NCBI GenBank assembly: GCA_914767715.1
Contig: OU612071.1
Span: forward strand, 14,059,493-14,119,492
Direction of reading: 5' to 3'
Origin: Membranipora membranacea
Lineage: Eukaryota > Bryozoa > Gymnolaemata > Cheilostomatida > Membraniporidae
Length of the DNA: 60,000 nt
The notes below the pieces were generated by a model. The model saw only the letters and a list, made by a program, of their open reading frames with translations, was not told the DNA's origin and did not search any database. The position numbers were made by a program, and so were the translations under genes. Shown here in pieces: positions 13,207 to 24,234 of this stretch; the first letter of the stretch is position 1; every line of letters begins with the position of its first letter.

Positions 13207-13880
13207 TAGGTTAGATCGATGGAGTTTGAATTTGCCTAATAGAGCATAGAGTCCATGCAAAAGAATGTCACAACCCCACAACGGATGTTGACTTCTCAGG
13301 CTAAATAAAATCACGGATTCCCACAGTTGGTAATCATAAGTATTTGTGAGATTGAAAAAGTTATCCTTTCTCTCAATTCAAAGAGAAGAAATCCAATAGA
13401 AAACGAAAGTTTAGTTGATTGTTTAACCAAGCAGTTATAGGAAATATCCCCTGATCCAACACCTGCTCTCCTATATCTTCATTCCAGGAGCTGAATCCCT
13501 TGATATCTCACTCTCTACTGGATGTCGCGAGGGCAAGCCATGGATTGATTAATTATTATATTGTCCTCGAGGGTTGTACCAATGATCACTATTAGTACCA
13601 ACATGCTTCTCTCCATGGTGTTTGACTCATAAATTCTTGGCTAAATGGTCAATCACCTTGTTATTTTGTCATCAATTCCATCAATTTCTCCAATAACATA
13701 AGTAAAATTTTCAAAGTCTTGTGAGATAACCTCACAGCTTTCTCGGATGACTCAGGAGAGTCAATAAAAAAGGAGGGCAGAAGCTGTGAGATCTCAAGTT
13801 CTCACAGCTCAGGAGATTCCATATAAAGAAAATAGAGCCAAGAGGATGATAGCAGGTGATACCAGACGGCGCCAACCACT
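13207..13880. other. Spacer between hAT element and minisatellite
   Basis: No gene seen. It contains a repeated CTCACAGCT / AGCTGTGAG pair around 13730-13805, inverted relative to each other, which could be a small hairpin element. Confidence 0.35.
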
Positions 13881-14275
13881 TAAATAATATATATAATTAA
13901 AACCTTTTTATCAAACATAAATTAAAGTCCAATCTCCGTCTTTTTGGAGAATTCAAACGCAAGCATTTAAATGATATGTATAATTAAAACCTTTTTATCA
14001 GACATAAATCAAAGTCCAATCTCCGTCTTTTTGGAGAGTTCAAACGCAGGCATTTAAATGATATATATAATTAAAACCTTTTTATCAGACATAAATTCAA
14101 GTCCAATATCCGTCTTTTTGGAGAGTTCAAACGCAAGCATTTAAATGATATATATAATTAAAACCTTTTTATCAGACATAAATTAAAGTCCAATCTCCGT
14201 CTTGTTGGAGAGTTCAAACGCAAACATTTAAATGATATATATAATTAAAACCTTTTTATCAGACAAAAAACCTAA
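13881..14275. repeat. 87-bp minisatellite, about 4.5 copies
   Basis: The landmark ATAATTAAAACC recurs at 13893, 13980, 14067, 14154 and 14241, exactly 87 bp apart. Each unit holds an AT-rich block, CTTTTTATCAGACATAAAT, then TCTCCGTCTTTTTGGAGAG, a short stem-loop (TCTCC...GGAGA), and TTCAAACGCAAGCATTTAAATG. Copies differ at only a few positions, so amplification is recent. Confidence 0.95.
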
Positions 14276-15885
14276 ATCAAATCTCCGCTTTTGTCAAGAG
14301 GATGGGCAAATGCAACCTCCGGTTTTTTGGCCATGCTCACCCGCCGTGATGAACCCCGGTGCATATAAAAACCGGGGGAACATCAAGGCAGGGCAGTTCT
14401 TTTTGGAGAGCCCTCTGCAGCATATTACTCTGCAATATTTTGGTATTACTATAATTTTGGAGCGTATTACTAATTTGGAGCGTACTACGACTTACTGTTT
14501 TGGAGTTGACCTATTCTGACCTTTTACACAGGAAACTTTGACGGTATGATAGAGCAAGGTTTATTTTTTACGATGACTGTATGAACTTATTTCCACCATT
14601 TAATCAAAATAAAGTCTTATTTTAATGTCGAAAGGCATCTCAACTATGAGTCATTAGTAAATTGAATTAATATCTGCTTGTAACAAAATTCTGAAGAACA
14701 ATGTTGTGGATAAATTTGATTAGGTAAACAAAACACTATTCGTATGGAGTTGCCTTCTTCCTCAACAGGAAGAAGTTAACTCCATACAAAATAAACATGA
14801 GCCAAATGAATAAAATAGTGGTGTCTGTTCTGCTCGAGTATTCGGCCCCAAGTGGGTCGAATATGCGACAGTCTGACGCCTCAGTTATTTAAAGTCAAAA
14901 ATGCTCAGTTGCAGTTATCTCCTCCTTACTTTTCCAAAAGCTATCTCCTTCCTACAGTTTTTAATTCAGAATAACCACATTTGGTCACCTGGATCGTTAG
15001 TCAATCAGCTAACTATTCATTTATCTGTTTCTGCAAAAAACTCCAAATCTGACAAAAAATCTCCAAGTTCGTGTTTTTCTGTTTGGGCAGAACTACACTT
15101 CGACATGGTAACTCACAGAGATCTGGTTTTTTTTGGAGCATCAGTTCATCACATTATCTAAATGAGCTTTTGAGGGCATGTTTGAAATATTTTCTTAACA
15201 TATTTAAAATTGCGATTTACTTTTTCATTACGGTGTTTATTTCATCCATCAGTGCAGTGGCAATGTTGCGCAAGGCAGTGCAAAGAGCCTATATATTTGT
15301 AGTTTCTATGCCATTGTGTACAGTTTCAAACAAATTCTAATTGCCTTTTATCAAAGGAGTGGAGCAAATTACAAATGACAATGGAGATGCTATACTGAAC
15401 TTAAACAAAAGAATATTTCTGTTGGTTGATATAAGTTTTCAGTATAGATCGTGGTGACCCATCAGTCACCCATCAAATTCTATCAGAATGACTATAGACC
15501 ACAAAATAATTAATATTATTAATATTCCGAAACATGGTTTGGATTTGGCTTTTTCAGTGGATAATGTTCAACGATAGCATTTTCAAACTACACCCAAATG
15601 TTTGAGCTTAAATTTTACTCGAATGTCATCCCAATATTTTTATTATTGAAACACACTAATGTAACTATGCTGTATGTGTATAGGATTATGATAACTGTGT
15701 GTCTGGAGGGCTCACCCTTAATAACACACATGATAGTCTATGTGAAATATTCTGGTGCATTTTCAGTGAGCTGGTGTCTGTATGTTCGACCTTGGTGTTT
15801 CTATCACCAATAAGGAATTGCAGTCCTGAAATAACCATTGACAGCATTCATGTTACGGTTGAATTTGTACATTTCTGTAAAAATC
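14276..15885. other. Gene-free stretch
   Basis: Short ORFs at 14232-14519, 14901-15340 and 15598-15923 show no conserved motif, no splice support and AT-driven composition; I treat them as chance. A strong hairpin lies at 14742-14787. Confidence 0.4.
14742..14787. repeat. Hairpin-forming inverted repeat
   Basis: GTATGGAGTTGCCTTCTTCC (14742-14761) pairs with GGAAGAAGTTAACTCCATAC (14768-14787) around a 6-nt loop, with about two mismatches. Similar short GGAGTTG...CAACTCC stem-loops occur at 30555-30597 and, looser, at 58374-58401. This suggests a tiny mobile hairpin family or a repeated RNA structure. Confidence 0.6.
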
Positions 15886-16505
15886 GTGCCCTGGGACTGC
15901 ATCTATGCTGCAACAAGTTATAATGTTGTTACTTTTGAGGATTCGGTTAGCCAAACAGGTGGGCTGCCTCAATAAACAACAAATCTGAGATGGCCTCCAA
16001 ACAAAATTGGATGCAATTCTTCACGCAGTGCATTGAAACTATCCAAGTACAATTGAGACCTCTGCTGGATGAAGATATCAGTTAGAGCAATTACGGACAT
16101 TGTTTTCTCACAGTAAATTTTCTAATCCCTCAAGAAAATCTTATTTGTAAACAACCAGTTGTATTGCAGTCTCTGTGTTTCATTACAGGGAAAGAATTTG
16201 TTACTGTTGTGCCTTGTTTATCTTTTCCAAAGGATTTAAAGGCAATGTAATTTTAGAACCAAAACCAAATCAAAACCTGAGGATTACCTTTGTTGCTTCT
16301 TATGATATTTATGTATTATAGCATTATTACATCAGATTAAAATTGAAGGTTGAATTAAATCAGATGCATGTCGCAAGCAACATCCTGGAGCATAGGCGGC
16401 AAAATTTGTTGCCTTAGTGGCCAGGCCGCAATATCTGCGCCAGGTTGCTCTCTGTTTGCAGGCAGGTCGGAGCACACCTGGGTTCCAACCATAGCCCAGT
16501 GCTAG
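15886..16505. repeat. Direct duplication, copy 1 (~620 bp)
   Basis: It starts GTGCCCTGGGACTGCATCTA and matches 16868-17446 almost base for base (offset 982 bp). The matching block runs through to CAGGTCGGAGCACACCTGGG near 16461-16490, then decays. The copies are interrupted by small indels, mainly near 16255-16350. No coding potential is evident. The ~360 bp between copies is unique. Confidence 0.85.
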
Positions 16506-16867
16506 ATAATTTTTAATCCTGCTCAGTCCAAATATATTTTCCAACCAGCATTCCAAGCCCGAAACCCCAGTTCTGATACAAAAAATTTAGCCCATATTGT
16601 GTGCCCCGTTTTTTTATACCAATTTTATTGCATCTAAAATATCATATCATATTATGTTGAATCAATAGGCTTTAGTGGCTGGCTACTCATATATTTACAT
16701 TTTTGCAATCGACCATGACATCTTGTCGACATTCAATTATCCAAACTCTCTTTACTCAACAAAAACATGGTCCATGCTTCTAAAAAGTTATACAATGTTG
16801 CGATCACTTCACTCTTGGTTAGCCGGGTAAACCTTCTTCCGGGAGTTATTGCACAATAAAGTAGAGG

Positions 16868-17446
16868 GTGCCCTGGGACTGCATCTATACTGCAACAAGT
16901 TATAATGTTGTTACTTTTGAGGATTCGGTTAGCCAAACAGGTGGGCTGCCTCAATAAACAACAAATCTGAGATGGCCTCCAAACAAAATTGGATGCAATT
17001 CTTCACGCAGTGCATTGAAACTATCCAAGTACAATTGAGACCTAAGCTGGATGAAGATATCAGTTAGAGCAATTACAGACATTGTTTTCTCACAGTAAAT
17101 TTTCTAATCCCTCTAGAAAATCTTATTTGTAAACAACCAGTTGTATTGCAGTCTCTGTGTTTCATTACAGGGAAAGAATTTGTTACTGTTGTGCCTTGTT
17201 TATCTTTTCCAAATGATTTAAAGGCAATGTAATATTAGAATCTCAAAACCTGAGGATAACCTTTGTGTCTCAAGACTGATTAAAATTGAAGGTTGATTTA
17301 AATCAGATGTCTTGTCACAAGCCACATCCCGGAGCATAGGCGGCGAAATTCTTTGCCTTAGTGGCCAGGCCACAATATCTGCACCAGGTTGCTCTCTGTT
17401 TGCAGGCAGGTCGGAGCACACCTGGGTGCTAACCAAAGCCCAGTAG
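16868..17446. repeat. Direct duplication, copy 2 (~580 bp)
   Basis: Second copy of the 15886-16505 segment in the same orientation, lacking about 60 bp present in copy 1 near 16255-16350. The two copies flank a 360-bp unique core, as terminal direct repeats would. I see no tRNA primer site, polypurine tract or reverse transcriptase between them, so a segmental duplication fits better than an LTR element. Confidence 0.85.
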
Positions 17447-18135
17447 ATGATGGACCGCAGACACATTTGATATGAGGCCCTTTCGATAAATTTAAGGTTC
17501 AATGATTGCACAGACCAAGGGTACATTGTGGCAGCATCATTCAAGGATTGTAATAGTTAATCCTATTGTAAAAACTGCCACAATACTGCCTTCCTAGCTA
17601 TACCCACCGTATCAATTTAGCTAGGATAGTTAGGTGTAATTTAAGCATAAAACTTCATGTCTAATTGTGGAGTAAGGCTGTACAAAGAGAAATTTTTATG
17701 GGAGAGCCTGCATATTCTATTTTTTACTGTAATCAAAAACTTTGAATTCAGTTCATTCTCCAGAACCCTATAATTGTGACAAATAGATGAAAGGAGTTTT
17801 TGGCATCAAGCTTCCCATAACTTTCCCCTTGACGCAAAGCTCGCAGGTACCTTGACCAAGGAGTAAAAAACTGTTTCCTTGACTATTGTTAAAAAATTTA
17901 CTCTGAATCCCTTTACTCTGTGAAGCAGTCTATCCACATGCTTGAAACTAAAATGTTTTACACAGATAGATAGATGGGGTGATAACTCTATACTGCAAAT
18001 GAGCCACCAAATTTCAACAATAAGAGAAGACAACTTCTTAGCCCAAGATTTGCCCAAATTGACTTTAATGAACTGAGGCACAAAATACATTCGGATAAAG
18101 GTCAAATCTCATTCTGAGTTATTATTAGTCTGTGA
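17447..18135. other. Gene-free stretch
   Basis: No gene, tRNA or structured repeat recognised. The ORF at 17806-18105 on the minus strand has no family motif. Confidence 0.35.
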
Positions 18136-18210
18136 ATTGCTTCTCAGCCTATTGGCTAAGACCAAATTGTCACTGCCAACGGCTGATTAGTGCCAGTTCA
18201 GTTTTGGCAG
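18136..18210 (+). repeat. U2-snRNA-like short repeat, copy 1 (candidate SINE)
   Basis: The first ~26 nt, ATTGCTTCTCAGCCTATTGG then CTAAGA, closely follow the invariant 5' end of U2 snRNA (ATCGCTTCTCGGCCTTTTGG then CTAAGA). Downstream it departs from U2 and instead matches 44237-44312 through CACTGCCAA..G..GATTAGTGCC and a CAGTTTTGGCAG-like end. It is therefore not a functional U2 gene: the branch-point-pairing and Sm sites are missing. A U2-derived SINE or snRNA-primed retrocopy family is inferred. Confidence 0.6.
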
Positions 18211-19472
18211 CCCAATGCCCAATTGGCTGTTGTGATAATAGCTTTCATGGTTGCAATAAAAATAGCTTAGGAAATAAATCGAGTCCATTCTATTCTACAA
18301 ACTACAAGACTTCACATGTGCACTTCCATCTGTGTATTGCTATCGTATAGGTTGCTATAGCAAAATCTAATGATTGAAACATTACATTATCCTCCAGGCA
18401 AATAAAACTCATTCTACTACTGGTGAGACAGTAATGCCAACAACCACAAACTTTCCGTTAATCAACTGTAAACTTCACATTGTGGAATTCAATATTTCTG
18501 GTGCCTGTGTTTTTTTTATTTTCCTGGCAGGTGAGAACAAATGATATGTATGTGACAACATTCAAATACCTGCTTCAGCTGTGTGTGGTTAAATATCCAG
18601 AGTGCGAGAAACAAGTTAGGAGACAATAGCGATATCTTAATTGAGAGGAACCTAAACTTTATGATTTTGGCGGAATTTTGAATAGAATCATCAGATGCAG
18701 ACTACTATGTCCAAATAGGCAACCTAGATATATTTGGAGACAAAATTGTGTCTCCACTGTTTATCTGACAATGTTGGTCTACCTACTCCCTAATAATGAC
18801 ACAGGGTCAATTTCAATTGAAATGCCTAAAATTTATATTAAGTAACATGTTACAGATACTTCAACTAACTATTAGGATTTGAATGAATGATAGATGATAT
18901 ATAAAAGTGCTAGACATTTTTTTCTGGAGAGACATGTCGAAGAGGTCTAACTCCTAGTCAAGAGGTTGATTCTCTAAATGATAAAGCACATATCCTGGCT
19001 AGTAAAAAAAATTAACATGATTTTACAGAATGATGATGCTATTTGACCACTTGAGGCTGACACATCACGATAAAAATTTAGCTGACATGACTGCCTGTCT
19101 GATTGAAACAAATTTACTAAATCTTATGTCAATGTTGCTCGCGCAGCTTGGTACCTGATCCAACATGTACCTAGCTCATTTGAATGATGAATTGTTAAAC
19201 ACCTGCGCTGAGAATTCCATTTTTTGCCTTTTCATTATAATTACTTTGATTGAAATGCGAATGTCTGGCTACCATATAATTTTTATTTTCACCAACTATA
19301 TATACTGGATATCTATTCAACATCAAAAACAGTTTTTTTTTGTTATCATGATCAGCTATTAGTTGTCACCTCAGTTACTGATTGACTTGCCTTGGGCATA
19401 TATCCCAGGTGTTGGCTGGAAACATCAGCAATAAAACAGATACACTGCCTTCAAGCAATTTGTCAATAGAAA
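18211..19472. other. Spacer downstream of the caspase gene
   Basis: No gene recognised. Plus-strand TTTATT motifs near 19280 could serve as minus-strand AATAAA signals for the caspase gene, at low confidence. Confidence 0.3.
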
Positions 19473-22400
19473 CTAGAGGGACAAGGATAATCCAAGTTGG
19501 TTAAAAAAAAAGTCCCAAAATGTACATATACATATAAATATATATATGACCAAAGGAAAGAAGACAAAAATATCAATATAAAATTTGAAGTTGCGCTCAT
19601 CCTGATTCACCACTGGTATGTTCAGGCGGCGTTTTACCACTGGTATGATCAGGCGGCGTTTCAATGTACTCAGCATAACTGGTGTTTGCTCTAGGAAGTT
19701 CTTGTCAGCATCCATGATCTGACAGGCCATAAGAAATATTGTGCAGATGTCAGTCTTTCCCTCATCCTCACATATCATCTTTGCCAATGCACCTGTGAAT
19801 GCATTCCTCAAGGCCACACCTCCATGAACTGTTGCACACAGAACAGCTGTGTGAGCTCTCTGTAGTATTACACCTGTATCCTCGGGAGTAGCTCTCATTG
19901 CGTCACACATACGATGAAAGTGATTCGGCTTTGGTTTACCTTGGCATGCTTGTATGATGATTATCTAGAGAAGTATAAAATGACCCAAATGATTATGTAA
20001 TTTGTAACAGACCTCAAAAACAGATAGAAAAGTTTGATGTCTATCTCTGGGAATAAATACACCATAGGTTGATCGGGGCTGGAACAACCCTTCAAGATAG
20101 CTCTCATTGCGAGACTTGAACGCCTTGCATCAGAGAAAATGTTGATGAAGCTTATATTTGCTAGTCGGAGTGGTGCACTTTCACTCCCAAAGCATTATCG
20201 ATACCACCACTGACATCATTCAAGTTAGGATTATCGGACATGTTTTAGCTGTCTTTATGTGTTATATTTTAATTTCACTTCAGAGAATTTATCCTCTCAT
20301 TACTAATTTTTGTCTCTTGCAACAAAAAAATCAATAGAGCTGAATTGTATGCTCTAATGTAAGGAATAAGCATGCTGAATCCAAATTTTGCAGCCATTAT
20401 GAGGATTTGATGATTTGTGACACAGAATAATAGTTGTTATTGCTTAATTTACTACAAAAATAACCTATCCTCAAAGCGACATATATTATGATTCAGAAAT
20501 TATCAACTGTTGATAGGTCAGACTACCCGAAGCATTGGGGTCAAAAGGAACAAGATTGATGGGCAGGAAGGAAAGAGGAAGGCTTCTATAATTGGCTTCA
20601 ACAATGCTCCATTCTGTAAGAACGAATATTTTCAGGACATCGGCACATACATATTTGAGTAGCAGAGCCTCTACAAATTTTACATAAAACTCACCAGAGG
20701 TACTGTTGCTGGAATTAGTCTCCCCACATATTTCAATATGGCGTTGATTTTTATTCCTGTGCCGTCCTCTCCACATAGCACTCCTTTGCGGCCATGAGCC
20801 ATTAAACATATGAGCAGCAGGGAGCAGTCGTTTGATGCAGCTTCGACGCTCCCCTGCAGCGTCATCTGCAATTCGGCACGAGTTGACCATACAGTTTTCC
20901 TCACAGAAATGTTTTTAGATAGCAAAGCGCTTTCCAGAGTTGCGGCTTCCTCATGTGCCCCTTCCCTATTACAGTCATTGTAAGCAATAATACCATGCAT
21001 CTTAGAGTGAAGTTGATTCCATGGTATGACATAATGACAAGTGTGAGGGTATAGTAACCGGATGTGCGCTAGAGTTAGGGGCTCTGTTTTGATGATATCT
21101 TGAAGCATATCAGGTGGCTCTGAAATACAAACCAAAAGAGATCCAATATTGTTACATAACAACTGCTGCTTTGCAGGCTGAAGGACTGGAAGAAAACCTC
21201 AAAAAATTACCCACTGATCATGCAATGTTATTTTTGGTGTGCTAAGATTACACTCTTATACATACAGCATGCACTCACCCTCAAAGTACACTCTCCTATT
21301 TTCACGTAATCTTTTGCTGATTGCCGCCTCAACTTTACTGTCAAGACTCTCTGAGCAGCCATAGTGATCATGCTCATAGCCTTTTGAATGTGTAAAGTTT
21401 TTCAAGCGGGACATCATCTTGGGGAGTGCTCTATCTGAACCTCCTGAGTCCGAGTCACCAGAATTGTCATTGCTGTCACTGTCGACTGACAAAACATTTC
21501 CTACAATATTTAAAGTATCAATATAGTGTTAGGAAGCCACCATCTTAAAAATACCTTTATTCAGAGTGTAAAAATATATCAGAGTTGAACATTTCATATT
21601 CAAAACTCTCAAACTTATAACATGTAAAAGTACCAACAACTAATTGTTTCCATCTGGGACAAAAAGGGACCTTCAGGAAAATCCCTTCGAAAGGGTTTAG
21701 GCAGAAGGGCTCCCTTCATGTCAATTCAAACATCCCGCAGTATTGGAAACTTGACCAAACTCAAAATAATGGATAATCTCAAACAACTTTTACATGCACA
21801 CCAGGGATCTCAAGTGGTTCAATAGTTACTTGGAGTTTCAAGCACTATCAAGCTGGATTAAGTAAGGTCTGGAATATGACCCAGCGTGAGGCTCAAGGCA
21901 AGCTTGTGGAATATAGCATTGTCACGTGGCTACTTTTTTTGTTTTGGGGGTAGCCTTGTATTTTTGGACATCGTGTGGGAAGTTGTCTTTTATTTTTTGG
22001 TTCTGATCTATACGCTTATACCAATGAACTAAACCCCCAGGAAGAACAACTCATATTATAGCTGACCACTGATTGGCCAGTTTCGAAAATTAGCAAAATG
22101 ATGTGCGTGCATAAATAATGGTCACTTAAAATTAGAGAGTGATCAGTAAAAAATTGAATTTCAATCATAAGGAGTAATTCGTTTATGGTGTAGCATGGTT
22201 ATGAAGGATAACAGGACACATACCTTCAACTGCCTGTCCAACATTCAATAATTTAGAGCCAGATCACACATTCCTCAGCATATCTTGCTTGTATATGCTG
22301 ATTTTAATGGGTTTTTCATCATTTTACAATCAAAATGTGAATGTTCAATTTATTTACCTGCAAGCAATGAACTAAAGGGTTTAGTTCATTGCTTATACTA

Positions 22401-24147
22401 AATACTTTTCACATTATTACTAAATTAATTCTGTGTAATCAATTTGTTTTTATTTGGGCATGTTGTATATGTAACAACGAAATTCCATATTGCTGGAAAA
22501 TCAACTGTACACTGATCATGAAGATACTGGAACACAATATAAATCTATAGATGAATCTCTCACTCTCATCCTTTTGAAAGGAGTGTTTTGGAAGATTCGT
22601 TCTTTTCAACAGCAATCTAGCCTCGACATCCTCATCAGAGCGATCGAAGGCATCATCATCTGCATCCAGCGTTTTCTCCATATACTTCTTTAGATTCTTC
22701 AGTTCTTAATTATTAAGAACAAACATAATTAAAAAAAGCGGTAGTGTTACGGCATCGACTTATTATTATCTCTCATATCATTGGAAAGCTCTCAACAACA
22801 GCATCGAGAAAAACTAAACTTCGACTCTGTGACATGATGGGATGAAACAGCTTTTGTAGATTCTGAAGATGCCATCTTGTTTCAATAATGATGAAAAGTT
22901 TCATGTAGACAGGAAAAGAATTTTCTGGTTTTCATTCCAATGTGACAGCATTTGAAATTTTTCCAGGGCCCTACCCATGGACATTGAAGTGGTAGGGCCA
23001 GGCCAGGGGTATTGGGGCCACCTAATAAAAAAATTTAAAGAATACAACAAAATTTAACGCCACTTTTGGCAGAAAATCAACACCCAGTTGATCACAGAAA
23101 CTTACCCTTGTAAAATCATAGTAATTTTTATTTTATTTTTAATTTTGTAAGACAGTTTTATTAAGTCAAATACTAAACTGAGTTCAGATCCAAGCCATGC
23201 TTCTCTGCCCCTCATTGGTATCCAGCGTTTGGTAAATCAGATAAAAATTGAATAGTGACTTCAGGTTGGACTTACCAGTTCGCTTCAGTATAATGTCAAC
23301 AGTTCGGCTTCCCTGTTTATCTGCAGTTGAATAGTTGATAGAGCTCCTTGCTAATAGAGAGGCGGCTTCCTCATTATCAAATATTGGTTTGAACATCAAT
23401 TTGATTAGTTTCCACAATTCCAACTCCTCGCAGCCGTATATTTGCCTAGATGGAACCTTTATGATTATTTGAAGCTTGCCTGCAATGTTATTTTTAAACA
23501 GCAATTAATAACCGGCACACTGATTGGAGAGGATATTCTTACATTCAAATTTGACTCGCCAAAATGCAAATATTTTTGAGAGAGATTTAGCATGTACCAT
23601 GAACTTTTAAATTATTAAAAAGTTATGACATTTGAGAGAGGGGCGACGACATGGATGCTTTCGTAAGTCTCACCCTGTTCTTACCCAAATTACCCAGTTA
23701 AAGCAAACAGTCAATTCTTGACCATGTGAACGAAGTAGTTCAATCAGCATTCATGCCTCTTATAGTGCAAAATTTTAGCAAATAAGTGTCACTGATGGTC
23801 AAAAACATCAAGTCCAGAAGCATCACACTAGAAACATACTATATTCGTTGAGCGTCTGCTTCTTATCATACAGCACAGGGCGCACTTCATCTTTATATTC
23901 TGTCAGACTTGACTTCAACTTCTCCACGTCTGTAAGTAAATGATTAAGAATGACATGGCAATACTGGTTGGTAGCGATTCACTGCAGCCTGTTGTGCATA
24001 CAAAGTTCTGAGCTCATGCAGCATGACCCCATGAGAACTGAAAAAATGTCATTTCACAAAAATCATGATGATCATTATTTTAGCAATCTAAACAATTTTT
24101 CATTTTTGAAAGCTTGATTCTTTGCTTACTTGATCCTTCAGAAATTT
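19473..24147 (-). CDS. Caspase-family cysteine protease with CARD-like N-terminal domain
   Basis: Exons on the minus strand: ~24147-24130, 23929-23840, 23479-23276, 22704-22564, 21500-21279, 21119-20695 and 19964-19473, joined in phase 1 except the last junction (phase 0). Caspase p20 is in the 21119 exon: GIIAYN strand, NREGAHEE (substrate-pocket Arg) and MAHGRKGVLCGEDG with the catalytic His. The last exon opens with IIIIQACQG, holding the catalytic Cys, followed by a p10 unit (VLCAT, GGVALRNAF, QTPVMLSTLKRRL). The 23479 exon resembles a CARD/death fold (FDNEEAASLLARS, KQGSRTVDIILKR); this is tentative. A D/E/S-rich linker separates it from p20. Both dyad residues are present, so activity in apoptosis or innate immunity is plausible. 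The link to the 5' exons at 24235-27337 is unresolved. The hydrophobic C-terminal tail is unusual. Confidence 0.75.
19608..19661 (-). repeat. 27-bp in-frame tandem duplication in caspase p10
   Basis: Two adjacent 27-bp copies (19635-19661 and 19608-19634) encode KRRLIIPVV and KRRLNIPVV. The duplication extends the end of the p10 subunit directly after the conserved STLKRRL strand. It keeps frame. The copies differ at two bases. Confidence 0.85.
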
Positions 24148-24183
24148 CTCTCTTTAGCAACTCGGCATCATGTTTAGAATGAA

Positions 24184-24189
24184 TTTATT
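24184..24189 (-). terminator. Possible poly(A) signal inside the caspase locus
   Basis: AATAAA on the minus strand, 46 nt past a TGA (24237-24235) that closes the exon beginning at 24302. It would end a short transcript made only of the 5' exons. Confidence 0.35.
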
Positions 24190-24234
24190 GTGAACCCTTG
24201 TTTTTCAATCTCTTCAAAACAGTATCAAAACATT

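Noticed and set aside
15886-17446. LTR retrotransposon with paired LTRs
   Set aside because: The 360-bp interior has no gag/pol, primer-binding site or polypurine tract, and no target duplication was seen.
18136-18210. Functional U2 snRNA gene
   Set aside because: Only the first ~30 nt resemble U2; the branch-site-pairing segment, Sm site and 3' stem-loops are absent.
22490-22693. Plus-strand ORF opposite the acidic caspase linker
   Set aside because: Shadow of the minus-strand exon 22704-22564.
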